Positions 37,997 to 48,659 of a stretch of 64,000 bases of DNA are shown one piece after another (the stretch's first letter is position 1; every line of letters begins with the position of its first letter). This DNA comes from Bauldia sp. (GTDB taxonomy: Bacteria; Pseudomonadota; Alphaproteobacteria; Rhizobiales; Kaistiaceae). Location: NCBI GenBank assembly GCA_028284325.1, contig JANQRX010000003.1, forward strand, positions 496,001 to 560,000. The letters are read 5' to 3'. The notes under the pieces were generated by a model, which saw only the letters and a list, made by a program, of their open reading frames with translations, did not search any database and was not told the origin of the DNA. The position numbers were made by a program, and so were the translations under genes.

Positions 37997-38865
37997 GCGG
38001 CGTCACGGCGATCGATATCCACGCTCGCGTCCGTCTTTACAGGACCAGATCGGTGGTCGGCGATGTCCTGCGCCGCGCCGGCCTGGCGGCCTTTGCGGTA
38101 TGGTGCCTGTTTCCGGTGTATTGGCTCATCGCGATGTCGCTCAAACCGGAGCGCGAGGTGATGTCGCGTCGCCCGAAGATCTTCTTCTTCGAGTACCAGT
38201 TCGGCAACTACGCCGAGATTATCCTTGATCCGAACACGCTCAGCTACTTCTTCAACAGCACCGTCGTCGCCGTCGGCTCGACAGCGCTGTCGCTGGCGAT
38301 AGGCGTTCCCTCGGCCTATGTGATCGCCCGGTATCGGTTCCGCGGATCGTCGGATTTTGCGTTCTGGATATTGACGACCCGCATGTCGCCGCCGGTTGCC
38401 GTCCTCATCCCGTTTTTTGTCATGTATGTGACGCTGGGACTGAGCGACACCCATGTCGGGCTGATCCTGGCCCACGTGGCGGTCAACCTCTCGATCGTGG
38501 TGTGGCTGCTACGCGGGTTCTTCGAGGATCTGCCTTACGAAATGGAGGAGGCGGCATTCATGGATGGTGCGACCTACTTTCAGGCATTCCGGCACATCGC
38601 CCTTCCGCTGGCGCTGCCGGGAATCGCCGCGGTCGGCATCCTGTCGTTCCTGTTCTCCTGGAACGAATTCCTGTTTGCGCTCGTGCTTGCGGACGAGACC
38701 GTACGCACCGTTCCCGTCGGGATCTACGGCTTCATCGGTTTCCAGACCATCGCCTGGGGCAACCTGTCGGCGTCGGCGGTGCTCATGATCATTCCGGTGG
38801 TGATGTTCATCTTCGTGTTCCAGCGCAGCCTGATTCGCGGACTGACCTTGGGGGCGGTGAAGTGA
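37993..38865 (+). CDS. ABC transporter permease, MalG/UgpE type
   Basis: 290 aa with six hydrophobic segments and the EAA loop EEAAFMDGATYFQAFRHIALP. Forms the heterodimeric channel with the preceding permease. Its stop overlaps the GTG of the GntR gene. Confidence 0.93.
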   Translation: MSGVTAIDIHARVRLYRTRSVVGDVLRRAGLAAFAVWCLFPVYWLIAMSLKPEREVMSRRPKIFFFEYQFGNYAEIILDPNTLSYFFNSTVVAVGSTALSLAIGVPSAYVIARYRFRGSSDFAFWILTTRMSPPVAVLIPFFVMYVTLGLSDTHVGLILAHVAVNLSIVVWLLRGFFEDLPYEMEEAAFMDGATYFQAFRHIALPLALPGIAAVGILSFLFSWNEFLFALVLADETVRTVPVGIYGFIGFQTIAWGNLSASAVLMIIPVVMFIFVFQRSLIRGLTLGAVK

Positions 38866-39602
38866 ATGATCACGACCGGCCGACCGGCCGCGTGCAAAGC
38901 ACCGCCAGGGCTTTCGGCCAGCAGATCCTGAGCGGGCAGCTTCGTCCCGGTGACCTTCTGCCGCCCGAGAACAAGATCCTGTCCTCCATGGGCATAGGAC
39001 GGTCGACGCTGCGTGAAGCATTCCGGATCCTGTCGTCCAAAGGCATGATCTCGTCGCGACAGCGTTCGGGCACAAGCGTTCGACCGCGCGAGGACTGGAA
39101 CGACCTCGATCCTCTTGTGATCTCGTGGCTGTCGGAAATCGACGACGTCGACGGCATTCTCATGGAACTCTACGAGTATCGCCGGCTTTTGGAGCCGGAG
39201 GCCGCACGGCTGGCTGCCGAGCGGGCGACGGAAGCGGACCTCGACGCCATACGTGAAGCCTTCGCTGCCATGGAGCGATCGCTTGGTACGCGCCACAAGG
39301 AAATCGCGGCTGACATCGATTTTCACGTGCGGATCGTTCTGGCCGCGCACAACAGGTTCCTGACGCCGCTGGCGACCGCCATCAAGTCACTGCTGCGCTT
39401 GGCCATCGACCGTTCGCACAGCGAACCGGCGCCGCTCGCGCAGAGCATCGAGATGCACCGCGACGTCGTCGATGCCGTTGTCGGACGCGATTCCAGCGCG
39501 GCGCACTTCGCGATGCGGCGAGTCGTCGAATCGGCCATCACGACGTATCGGCGGGCCCGGGCAAAGCGCCTGGCCGGTGGCGGCGTCGCAGACAAGGGTT
39601 AG
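38862..39602 (+). CDS. GntR-family regulator, FadR subfamily
   Basis: 246 aa with winged helix (LRPGDLLPPENKILSSMGIG, SRSTLREAFRIL-like) and FCD domain (EPEAARLAAERATEADL, DFHVRIVLAAHN). GTG start by overlap with the permease stop. Lying between the importer genes and dgoD, it resembles DgoR-type repressors of galactonate genes and probably binds the repeats at 35492-35550. Confidence 0.9.
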   Translation: MNDHDRPTGRVQSTARAFGQQILSGQLRPGDLLPPENKILSSMGIGRSTLREAFRILSSKGMISSRQRSGTSVRPREDWNDLDPLVISWLSEIDDVDGILMELYEYRRLLEPEAARLAAERATEADLDAIREAFAAMERSLGTRHKEIAADIDFHVRIVLAAHNRFLTPLATAIKSLLRLAIDRSHSEPAPLAQSIEMHRDVVDAVVGRDSSAAHFAMRRVVESAITTYRRARAKRLAGGGVADKG

Positions 39603-39613
39603 CAATTTCCGGC

Positions 39614-40762
39614 ATGAAGATCGTTGAGCTGAAAACCTTCCTCGTGCCACCGCGCTGGCTCTTCCTGAAGGTCGAGACCGATGCAGGCGTTAGCGGTTGG
39701 GGCGAACCGGTGCTGGAGGGTCACGCCGAGACGCTGGCGGCCAAGATCGATGAACTGCGCGACTTTCTGATCGGGCGCGATCCGCTCAGAATCGAGGACA
39801 CCTGGCAGATGCTCTACCGCAACGGCTGCTACCGTGGTGGACCGGTGCTGATGAGCGCCATCGCCGGTGTCGACATGGCGCTGTGGGACATCAAGGGCCA
39901 GCACCACGACGCACCCGTTCACGAGCTGCTGGGCGGGCCTGTTCGCGATCGGGTGCGCAGCTATTGCTGGATCGGAGGCGACCGTCCATCCGACCTCGTG
40001 GCGGACGCCATAGCCCTGCGCGACAAGGGGTTCAATGCAGCCAAGCTGAATGCCTGCGCCGAACTCCAAAGCCTCGACAGTCACGCCAAGATCGATCAGA
40101 TCGTCGGTCAGCTCACCGAGCTGCGTGACGCGGTTGGTACGTCGATGGATCTCGCCTTTGACTTCCATGGGCGCGTTCATACGCCGATGGCCAAAGTCCT
40201 GCTGAAGGAGCTGGAGCCGCTACGGCCGATGTTCGTCGAAGATCCGTTGCTTTCGACCCAGATCGAGGCGATCGCCGATTTGTCCCGTGCTACGTCAATC
40301 CCGCTCGCCATGGGAGAACGTCTCTTCTCGCGCTACGAGTTCAAGCGCGTCTTTGAAACGCGGGCCACGTCGATCATCAATCCCGACACCGCACATGTTG
40401 GCGGCATCAGCGAGATGGTGCGCATCGGAACCTGGGCCGAGGCCTACGACATCACCCTGGCACCTCACTGTCCGCTCGGGCCGATCGCGCTCGCGGCATG
40501 CCTGCAGGTCGACGCGGTGTGCCACAACGCCGTCATTCAGGAGCAGAGCCTTGGTATCCACTACAATTCCGGAGCCGATGTGCCGGACTATTTGTTGCCC
40601 GGCGGGGGCTTCTCGATCAGCGGCGGCTATCTTGAGATACCCAAGGGGCCGGGTCTGGGCATCAAGGTCAATGAAGAAGCGGTAACGGAACGTGCCCGCG
40701 AGGGCCATCGCTGGCGCGCGCCCGTGTGGCGCCACGACGACGGTTCCATTGCCGAGTGGTAG
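39614..40762 (+). CDS. dgoD: D-galactonate dehydratase
   Basis: 382 aa enolase-superfamily enzyme. The active-site residues fall at the same numbers as in the Escherichia coli enzyme: Asp183 and His185 (FDFHGRVH), Glu209 (FVEDP), Glu235 (MGERLF) and His285 (APHCPLGP). It dehydrates D-galactonate to 2-dehydro-3-deoxy-D-galactonate in the cytoplasm with Mg2+. It starts 11 bases after the GntR gene. No DgoK or DgoA gene is in the window; an RraA-type aldolase follows instead. Confidence 0.9.
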   Translation: MKIVELKTFLVPPRWLFLKVETDAGVSGWGEPVLEGHAETLAAKIDELRDFLIGRDPLRIEDTWQMLYRNGCYRGGPVLMSAIAGVDMALWDIKGQHHDAPVHELLGGPVRDRVRSYCWIGGDRPSDLVADAIALRDKGFNAAKLNACAELQSLDSHAKIDQIVGQLTELRDAVGTSMDLAFDFHGRVHTPMAKVLLKELEPLRPMFVEDPLLSTQIEAIADLSRATSIPLAMGERLFSRYEFKRVFETRATSIINPDTAHVGGISEMVRIGTWAEAYDITLAPHCPLGPIALAACLQVDAVCHNAVIQEQSLGIHYNSGADVPDYLLPGGGFSISGGYLEIPKGPGLGIKVNEEAVTERAREGHRWRAPVWRHDDGSIAEW

Positions 40763-40800
40763 TCACTGTGACGACCGCTCGTCACCACAAAGGCGGTACC

Positions 40801-41479
40801 ATGCCCTCGACTGACGACGAACTGTTCAACCATCTGCGCAACGAGCTGTTCACCGCCGTGGTCGGCGACATCATGGACCAGCTCGGCTACCGCAATCAGT
40901 TCCTGCCGGCGGATATCCGACCATTGCAGCCGCAACTGAAGCTCGTCGGTCGTGCCATGCCGGTCCTTGAGGCCGACGTGTTTGACGATGGTGATCGGGG
41001 TTCGGTCGGCCCGCTGGCATCCAAACCGTTCGGGCTGATGCTTGAAGCGCTGGACGATCTGAAGCGCGGTGAAATCTATGTGGCAACGGGATCGTCGCTG
41101 AACTACGCCATGTGGGGCGAGCTGATGTCCATGCGTGCCGGGCACCTTGGTGCGAGCGGCGCCGTCGTGGATGGATTCATACGCGATTCCGGCGGAATCG
41201 AGGCGCTCGGCTTCCCGACCTTCAGTCGCGGCCTTTATGCTCAGGACCAGGGTCCGCGCGGCAAGGTGATCGACTTTCGCTGCAGGCTGGAGATCGGCGG
41301 TGTGGCGATCACACCGGGTGCGCTCCTGTTTGGCGACCGCGAAGGCGTCCTGACCATTCCTCGCGAAGCGGAGGATGAGGTCGTGCGGCTGGCGTTGGAG
41401 AAGGCACGCGCGGAGAACACGGTTGCCAGGGCGATAAAAGAAGGCATGAGCGCCAGAGACGCATTCGAAAAGTACGGCG

Positions 41480-41487
<8 letters not shown>
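40801..41487 (+). CDS. RraA-family aldolase (4-hydroxy-4-methyl-2-oxoglutarate aldolase-like)
   Basis: 228 aa. The core GASGAVVDGFIRDSGGIEALGFPTFSRG carries the conserved Arg-Asp that binds metal and substrate in class II pyruvate aldolases of this family, and GDREGVLTIP follows. AAAGGCGG precedes the ATG. Family enzymes cleave 4-hydroxy-2-oxoacids to pyruvate plus an aldehyde or ketone. After dgoD it could cleave 2-dehydro-3-deoxygalactonate directly, an inference that needs assay. RNase E inhibitor-like members share the fold, but the catalytic motif favours an enzyme. Confidence 0.85.
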
Positions 41488-42393
<906 letters not shown>

Positions 42394-42599
42394 GAGTCAT
42401 CACGCTGCCGCTCATAGCCGATACCAGTCCGAACCGAACACATGGCAGAAGCCAGAGTGCGGCGTAACCTTGACGCGGTGTTCACTTCGCTGGCGGCGAA
42501 TTCGGCGAGCATCTACGTCCGTCTTCATCGAACATTTCGAGGGCAAGATCAGAGCCTCGCAATGTACGAAGCTTGACAACCACCAACCAGCACGGAATC

Positions 42600-42624
42600 A
42601 TTATCGAAACGTTGTTACGATAAT
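42600..42624. promoter_or_regulatory. Inverted repeat upstream of the IclR gene
   Basis: ATTATCG (42600-42606) and CGATAAT (42618-42624) are perfect arms around an 11-base AT-rich centre, 22 bases before the IclR start. IclR proteins commonly autorepress through such palindromes. The rest of 42394-42646 shows no gene. Confidence 0.45.
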
Positions 42625-42646
42625 AGAAACAATTAGGCCGAAAGCG

Positions 42647-43453
42647 ATGGCGTCGAACCAGTCACTGATGCGGGGACTCGCCGTTCTCGAACTCCTGGAT
42701 GAAGCCAACGAACCGCTCGGAATACGCGACATCGCTCGCACGATGGAAATCAGCCCAACGATCGTGCAGCGGCTGATGCATTCGCTGGCCGACGCTAATT
42801 TCGCGCGCAAAGATCCACGGACCCAGAAATACATCATCGGTTACCGGGCCGTGGCGCTTGGTCGGGCCATGTTGAGCGACGAGCGGCTGGTCGGCACAGC
42901 GATGCCCGAGCTGCGCGCACTGGCCAGCGACCATCATCTCAACGCGTTCCTGAGCGTCATCGCCGGGGGCGAACTGACCTATGTTTTGGCCGAGCAGAGT
43001 GCCGGTCCGATTGCAATCAAGAGCAAGCCTGGATCGAAGGCAGCTTTTCACGCTACCGCCATGGGCAAAGCTCTGCTTTCAGGACGGTCGATCGAGGAGA
43101 TCGATGCGCTCCTCGGTGAGGAGCCTCTGTCCCCGCTGACGGCGAAGACGATCACGGATCGCGATGCGCTTCATGCCGTCCTGTCGCGCGCCGACCAACA
43201 GGGTTACGCACTGGCGTTCGGCGAAAACCTCGATGGCGTCACGTCCGTCGCGGCGCGCATCCGCGACGCGGAAGGCGATGTCATTGCCGCCGTAAGTATC
43301 GCGTTTGCACCCAGCCTTCAGCCCACCGTGCAACTCGCTGACATTATTCGTCTGGTAACAGATGCGGCGGCGCGCATTTCCACTGCGATTGGCTGTCCCG
43401 AAGAGACGCTCGATCGGATTACGCCCGTTCTGGAAGGCGCCGATGTTGCTTAA
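42647..43453 (+). CDS. IclR-family transcriptional regulator
   Basis: 268 aa with an N-terminal winged helix (LRGLAVLELLDEAN, IRDIARTMEISPTIVQRLMHSL) and a C-terminal effector domain (HATAMGKALLSG, GYALAFGENLDGVTSVAARI). The ATG at 42647 fits the family; upstream sequence is not conserved. Its end overlaps the M24 gene by 11 bases, so it is first gene of the operon to 49816 and its likely regulator. Confidence 0.92.
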   Translation: MASNQSLMRGLAVLELLDEANEPLGIRDIARTMEISPTIVQRLMHSLADANFARKDPRTQKYIIGYRAVALGRAMLSDERLVGTAMPELRALASDHHLNAFLSVIAGGELTYVLAEQSAGPIAIKSKPGSKAAFHATAMGKALLSGRSIEEIDALLGEEPLSPLTAKTITDRDALHAVLSRADQQGYALAFGENLDGVTSVAARIRDAEGDVIAAVSIAFAPSLQPTVQLADIIRLVTDAAARISTAIGCPEETLDRITPVLEGADVA

Positions 43454-44630
43454 CGCCAAACGGCTCAAACAGATTGCTACCGAGGCGGGCCTGGATGTGC
43501 TGGTCGCCACGGCGCCGGAAAACGTGACCTATTCGAGCGGCTACTGGGCGCTGTCCCAGTGGGTTCGCAGGGGGCCGCAAACCTATGTGGTGCTGCCGGT
43601 CGGTGACCTGTCAACATCGCGGATCATCGCTTCGACGTCACTGATCGATCTTCTGGCCGACCAGGACGTGTGGATCAACAATGTTCAGCGTTTCGACTTC
43701 TTCAAAGCCAACCGAAACGGTGCGTTGACCAGCGATCTGGATATGGATCAGGCGCGCCTCTATGACCTACCGGCCGCCCCATCCGCCATCGATGCGCTGA
43801 AACGCTCCGTTACCGATCTCGGCCTTGAGACCGCCAGGATCGGGCTTGACGAACTTGGTATCCTCCCTGGCACCCGGGAAGCGCTCGCCGAAGCCTTCCC
43901 GGGCGCGTCCTTCCATGATGCGTCTGATTTGTTCCGTCAAATTCGCGCGATCAAGACCGAGGAGGAGATCGCTCGGCTGCGTGAGGTCGCGCGGATAACC
44001 GAACGATCCATCGCGGCTGCGCTTGCGGTCGCCCACGAGGGCGCGACCGAAAAAGACCTCGCACGGGCGTTTCACACACAGACCGTGCAGGACGACGCCA
44101 CGCCGGTGTTGGGTTGCATCGGCTTTGGTTCGCGCGCCGCCATGCCTAACGTTCAGCCAAGCGACCGAGCGCTTTCTCGCAACGAGGTGATCCGGTTCGA
44201 TGTCGGCGGGCGCTACCGGCATTATCGCGCAGACATTGCGCGCAACGCTGTGCTCGGCGAACCGTGCAGGCGCACACAAACCTACCACAATGCTCTGCAC
44301 ACAGGCGTTGCCGAAGCGCTTGCGATGATCCGGCCGGGCGTCTGCGCCAAGGACGTATTCGATTCAACGGTCAAGGCCGTGCGCGACACAGGCATTGTCG
44401 ACTACGAGCGCACCCATGTGGGCCACGGAATCGGTATCGACGGTTACGACCTTCCGTATCTGTCGGCCACAAGCACCGACGTGATCGAAGAAGGCATGGT
44501 TCTGTGTGTTGAAACACCCTACTACGAACTTGGCTGGTGCGGCCTTCAGGTCGAAGACATGGTTGTCGTCCGCGCCGACGGCATCGAAACGCTGATGACC
44601 ACCGACGGTGCGCTGCAGGTGTTGTCATGA
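43443..44630 (+). CDS. M24-family metallohydrolase (Xaa-Pro aminopeptidase/creatinase fold)
   Basis: 395 aa with creatinase N-terminal domain and a pita-bread catalytic domain. All five metal ligands are present: Asp253, Asp264, His328 (GHGIGID), Glu357 and Glu371 (VEDM). Members include proline peptidases and non-peptide amidohydrolases such as ectoine hydrolase. Coupled to IclR upstream and to the DUF1445 gene by ATGA overlap. The substrate is likely what the TAXI-TRAP system imports, perhaps a peptide or N-acyl amino acid. Confidence 0.88.
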   Translation: MLLNAKRLKQIATEAGLDVLVATAPENVTYSSGYWALSQWVRRGPQTYVVLPVGDLSTSRIIASTSLIDLLADQDVWINNVQRFDFFKANRNGALTSDLDMDQARLYDLPAAPSAIDALKRSVTDLGLETARIGLDELGILPGTREALAEAFPGASFHDASDLFRQIRAIKTEEEIARLREVARITERSIAAALAVAHEGATEKDLARAFHTQTVQDDATPVLGCIGFGSRAAMPNVQPSDRALSRNEVIRFDVGGRYRHYRADIARNAVLGEPCRRTQTYHNALHTGVAEALAMIRPGVCAKDVFDSTVKAVRDTGIVDYERTHVGHGIGIDGYDLPYLSATSTDVIEEGMVLCVETPYYELGWCGLQVEDMVVVRADGIETLMTTDGALQVLS

Positions 44631-45451
44631 GCGCGCCGCAGCCTCGCACCTTCGACCGTTCCAACCTGATCCACGCCCATCCGCGCGACGTGCGGGCGGC
44701 CGCGCGGCGCGGCGATCTGGCCTACGTAACGCACGGTTTGGCGCGCGGTCACGTGCAGGCCAATCTAGTAATCGTGCCCGAAGACTATGCGTTTGAGTTT
44801 CTTCTGTTCTGCGTGCGCAATCCCAAGCCGTGCCCAATTGTCGAAATTCTCGAACCCGGCGAAACGGAATTCACCATGGTGGCGCCGGGCTCCGATGTGC
44901 GGACGGACCTGCCCGGATACCGCGTCTACCGCAACGGCGAACTGACCGACGAATGTCATTCGATCGGCGAGATTTGGCGCAGCGACCACGTCGCCTTCTT
45001 GTTGGGTTGCAGCAACTCCTTCGACGCGATGCTGGAACGCCATGGCATTCCACAACGCCATCTGGAGGCACCCGACGGTCGCATCTCGGTCTACCAATCG
45101 AACATCGCTTGTACGCCGGCGGGTCGGTTTCACGGCAATCTCGTCGTGACGATGCGGCCGATCCCGGAGCGCGATGTGGTGCGCGTGACCGAACTGTCGT
45201 CACGCTTTCCGATCGCCCATGGCTCGCCTGTTCATATCGGCGCGCCGCAGGCCATCGGCATCGACGATCTCAGCCAGGTCGATTGGGGCGCCTACAACCC
45301 GCTGCGTGCCGGCGAAGTGCCGGTCTATTGGGCCTGCGGAGTGACGCCGCAGGCGGTGGCGCTGGCCAGCGGCGTGCCGGAGATGATCACCCACGCGCCC
45401 GGCCACATGTTCGTCACTGATCTTGTCATCGAGGAACAACAGACTGCTTAA
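44627..45451 (+). CDS. DUF1445 / D-glutamate cyclase-like hydro-lyase family protein
   Basis: 274 aa recognised by VPVYWACGVTPQAVA and MITHAPGHMFVTDL near the C-terminus, both diagnostic of the DUF1445 family (putative hydro-lyases; a mitochondrial relative hydrolyses 5-oxo-D-proline to D-glutamate). Cytoplasmic. ATGA overlap with the M24 gene. It may open a lactam or dehydrate an amino acid derivative in this pathway. Confidence 0.85.
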   Translation: MSAPQPRTFDRSNLIHAHPRDVRAAARRGDLAYVTHGLARGHVQANLVIVPEDYAFEFLLFCVRNPKPCPIVEILEPGETEFTMVAPGSDVRTDLPGYRVYRNGELTDECHSIGEIWRSDHVAFLLGCSNSFDAMLERHGIPQRHLEAPDGRISVYQSNIACTPAGRFHGNLVVTMRPIPERDVVRVTELSSRFPIAHGSPVHIGAPQAIGIDDLSQVDWGAYNPLRAGEVPVYWACGVTPQAVALASGVPEMITHAPGHMFVTDLVIEEQQTA

Positions 45452-45475
45452 CCACCAACAATGAGGGAGAAGAAA

Positions 45476-46615
45476 ATGAAACGGCTTCTACTGCCACTAG
45501 CAATGATTGCAGCGGCTTCAACCGCTGCCGCCGAACAGGTGAACTTGCCAAGCGATCTGTCCTGGACAGCGTTCGGAACGACCTCGTCCGGCTATGCCCA
45601 GTCCGTGGGCATCGGCCAAATGCTCGATGCACAACACGATACGAGCCTGCGGATCATTCCCGGCGAGAACGACGTTGCGCGCATGATTCCGCTGAAGAAC
45701 GGCCAGTCGGACATCTGCGCATGCGGCATCGCCTCGTATTTTGCGCAAGAGGGCGTCATGATGTTCGCCGACTCGGATTGGGGACCTCAACGGCTCTATA
45801 CGCTGTTCAACAATGTCGGAACCAACGGTCAGACGGCGGCCATTGCTGCCGATGCCGGCGTGGAGTCCATCGCGGACCTGCGCGGCAAACGCGTAACGTG
45901 GATCAAGGGCTCGCCAGCCAACAACACGAACATGACCGCGCTCTTGGCCTTCGGCGGACTGACCTGGGACGATGTGGAACGCGTCGAGGTGCCTGGCTGG
46001 CGGCAATCGATCGAAGCCGTCCTCAACGGGCAGTCCGACGCGTCTTGGGCGTCGACCTTGACCGGCTCGCTCAGCCGAATCGCCGCCTCACCACGTGGGC
46101 TCATGTTTCCCGAACTGCCGCACGGCGACGCCGAGGGCTGGGCCCGGGCTCAGGGGATCGCACCCTGGTTCGCGCCCACCATCGTCGAAAGCTATGTTGA
46201 GGATTCAGGTGTCGACGGTCCCTATCAGGGCATGAACTATCCTTATCCGCTGTTCGTCGCCACGCCCAACATCCCGGACGACACGGCCTACGGCCTGACC
46301 AAGGCGATCATGGAGAACTATGACGCCATCAAAGACGCCGGCCCGAGCATGAACGGTTATGCGGCAGACCGGCAGATCCTGAGCTACATCTTCCCGGTCC
46401 ACCCGGCCGCCATCGCCTACTACAAGGAAGCGGGGCTCTGGACCGATGAAGATCAGGCACACAATGATGGCCTGCTCAAACGCCAGGACGTTCTGGCAGG
46501 TGCCTGGGAGCAAATGCAGGGCTCGGACCTGGACGGCGAGGCGTTTGCGGCCGAATGGATCAAGGTGCGCGCCGCGGCGCTGAATGAAGCCGGCCTTCCG
46601 ATCATCTTCAACTGA
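45476..46615 (+). CDS. TAXI-family TRAP transporter solute-binding protein
   Basis: 379 aa. Signal peptide KRLLLPLAMIAAASTAAAE, then TAFGTTSSGYAQSVGIGQML, and VESIADLRGKRVTW, typical of the TAXI group that serves TRAP permeases. GAGGGAGAAG precedes the ATG at 45476; an ATG at 45461 is in frame but less likely. Delivers its ligand to the fused permease that follows. Longer than most TAXI proteins (~320 aa). Confidence 0.88.
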   Translation: MKRLLLPLAMIAAASTAAAEQVNLPSDLSWTAFGTTSSGYAQSVGIGQMLDAQHDTSLRIIPGENDVARMIPLKNGQSDICACGIASYFAQEGVMMFADSDWGPQRLYTLFNNVGTNGQTAAIAADAGVESIADLRGKRVTWIKGSPANNTNMTALLAFGGLTWDDVERVEVPGWRQSIEAVLNGQSDASWASTLTGSLSRIAASPRGLMFPELPHGDAEGWARAQGIAPWFAPTIVESYVEDSGVDGPYQGMNYPYPLFVATPNIPDDTAYGLTKAIMENYDAIKDAGPSMNGYAADRQILSYIFPVHPAAIAYYKEAGLWTDEDQAHNDGLLKRQDVLAGAWEQMQGSDLDGEAFAAEWIKVRAAALNEAGLPIIFN

Positions 46616-46622
46616 TCCGCGC

Positions 46623-46646
46623 AAACGGGGGCTCCGGCCCCCGTTT
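46623..46646 (+). terminator. Stem-loop after the TAXI gene
   Basis: AAACGGGGGC (46623-46632), loop TCCG, GCCCCCGTTT (46637-46646): ten perfect pairs, followed by CAATTCCTTTT. It resembles an intrinsic terminator with a poor T-tract, probably allowing partial read-through to the permease gene that starts 25 bases later. Confidence 0.65.
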
Positions 46647-46670
46647 CAATTCCTTTTCAGAGCATCGCCA

Positions 46671-48659
46671 GTGTCACAATCCGCGGCCCAGTCGGACGCC
46701 GATCATCGATCCGATACTGCACCGTCGTCACCGTTGCTGACCGCCTTGGTCAGTGCCACGGCGGTGCTGAGCACGTTCATCGCCGTCTGGATAATGTTCA
46801 ATCTAGGCAATGCGCTGGGCCTGTTCGTGCCGCTGGAGACGCAATATCTCTACGGCTTGATTGCGCTACTTCTGCCCGTAGTTTTTGTCAGCCATTCGAT
46901 CACCGGCCGACCGCGCCAAGGTGGAGTTCCAATCTACGATTGGCTGCTGGCGGGCGCGGCCTTCGCCATTCCTGCGACCTTCGTCTTCGAGGCCGAGACC
47001 ATGCTGGTCGAAGGCTGGGAGTTCGCTGCGCCAGACTATGCGCTCATCCTGTCTTACCTGTTTTGGGCGCTGATCCTTGAGGCACTGCGCCGTTCGTCCG
47101 GCTTCACGATCTTCGCTATCTGCTTCGTATTCTCGCTCTACCCGGTCTTTTCCGAAGCCATGCCCGGAATATTACGCGCGCAATCGACCGATCTGAGCAT
47201 CACAGCTGGGTTCCATATCTTCGGCAGCGAGAGCATTTTGGGTGTGCCGATGGCTGCGTTCGCCACGTTGGTGATCGGTTTTCTGATCTTCGGCGTGGCG
47301 CTACAGTATACCGGTGGCGGTGCGTTCTTTTTAAACCTTGCCTTCGCACTGCTCGGCACGCACCGTGGTGGACCAGCCAAGGTCGCAATCTTCTCCTCGG
47401 GCCTGATGGGTTCGATGAGCGGGTCCGTCATCACCAACGTTCTGACCACCGGTGTGATGTCCATTCCGGCAATGAAGCGGGTGGGCTTTGCGGGTCGCTA
47501 TGCTGGCGGCGTCGAAGCGTGTGCGTCTACCGGTGGCGTGTTGATGCCACCGGTCATGGGCGCGACGGCTTTCATTATGGCGACTTTTATTGAAGTGCCC
47601 TATTCGGAGATCGTCCTGGCCGCTGCGATCCCGTCCATTCTCTACTATGCAGGCCTCTACCTGCAGATCGATGCCTATGCCGCCCGCAACGGGATCAAGG
47701 GGCTGCCCCGCGAAGAGCTGCCGAGCCTGCGCGAAGTGATCCGCCATGGCTGGTACTTCGTCTTCGTCCTCGCGCTGCTCGTCTTCATGCTGCTTTATCT
47801 GCAGCGCGAAGCCCAGGCCCCCTTCTATGCAACGGCACTTCTGCTGGCGATCAATCAGCTGTCGCGCAAGCACCGCTGGGATCGCGCGAAACTCGTCTCG
47901 TTTGTTGTTGCCGTCGGCAAAATGCTCGGTGATCTTGCAGCTTTGCTTGCCGGTGTTGGGCTGATCATCGGCGCGCTGACCTTGTCCGGTAAGGTTGGCT
48001 CAATCGCCTATGAACTGGTTGCGCTCGCTGGCGACAATGTCTTCATTTTGCTCGCCATGGGCGCGATGACAAGCTTTGTCCTCGGCATGGGCATGACGGT
48101 CACGGCGGCGTACCTCTTCCTGGCCGTCACTTTGGCACCGGCGCTGACTGCCTCGGGCCTCGACAAGGTCGCCGTGCATCTGTTCATGCTCTATTGGGGC
48201 ATGGTTTCCTTCATCACGCCGCCGGTGTCACTGGGCGCTTTCGCCGCCGCTTCGATCGCTGGATCCAATCCTATGCGCACGGGTCTGGAGGCGATGCGGC
48301 TAGGTTCCATCATCTACTTCTTGCCGTTCTTCTTCGTCTTGAACCCGGCGCTGATCGGCCGCGGCGAGGCGCTGGAGGTCGTGCTGGTTGCGGGCACGGC
48401 CGTGATCGGCATCGTCGCCATTGCCGGTGCGTTGCAGGGCTATGTGCCCGGCATTGGCCGAATCGTCGACAGTCTTGCGTTCGCCGTCCCACTTCGGGTC
48501 GCGCTTATGCTCGGCGGCGTGATACTCGCTTTGCCCGGCGGTGAATTGACTGGCTTCAGCCATGGTACGTTGATCATGTCAGGGTTCACGCTGGTCGCAG
48601 CCGCACTCGCCATCAACACGCTGTTGAGCCGACGTCTCGCGCGGCAGGCCCTGCCATGA
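46671..48659 (+). CDS. TRAP transporter fused permease (4TM + 12TM)
   Basis: 662 aa, the size of DctQM fusions used with TAXI binding proteins. Many hydrophobic helices; GLMGSMSGSVITNVLTTG and EACASTGGVLMPPVMGATAFIMA are family hallmarks, with a second copy of the motif around FITPPVSLGAFAAASIAG. The GTG at 46671 is preferred over an in-frame ATG at 46584, which would overlap the TAXI gene and the stem-loop. Imports its ligand with Na+ or H+. Ends in ATGA overlap with the next gene. Confidence 0.9.
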   Translation: MSQSAAQSDADHRSDTAPSSPLLTALVSATAVLSTFIAVWIMFNLGNALGLFVPLETQYLYGLIALLLPVVFVSHSITGRPRQGGVPIYDWLLAGAAFAIPATFVFEAETMLVEGWEFAAPDYALILSYLFWALILEALRRSSGFTIFAICFVFSLYPVFSEAMPGILRAQSTDLSITAGFHIFGSESILGVPMAAFATLVIGFLIFGVALQYTGGGAFFLNLAFALLGTHRGGPAKVAIFSSGLMGSMSGSVITNVLTTGVMSIPAMKRVGFAGRYAGGVEACASTGGVLMPPVMGATAFIMATFIEVPYSEIVLAAAIPSILYYAGLYLQIDAYAARNGIKGLPREELPSLREVIRHGWYFVFVLALLVFMLLYLQREAQAPFYATALLLAINQLSRKHRWDRAKLVSFVVAVGKMLGDLAALLAGVGLIIGALTLSGKVGSIAYELVALAGDNVFILLAMGAMTSFVLGMGMTVTAAYLFLAVTLAPALTASGLDKVAVHLFMLYWGMVSFITPPVSLGAFAAASIAGSNPMRTGLEAMRLGSIIYFLPFFFVLNPALIGRGEALEVVLVAGTAVIGIVAIAGALQGYVPGIGRIVDSLAFAVPLRVALMLGGVILALPGGELTGFSHGTLIMSGFTLVAAALAINTLLSRRLARQALP

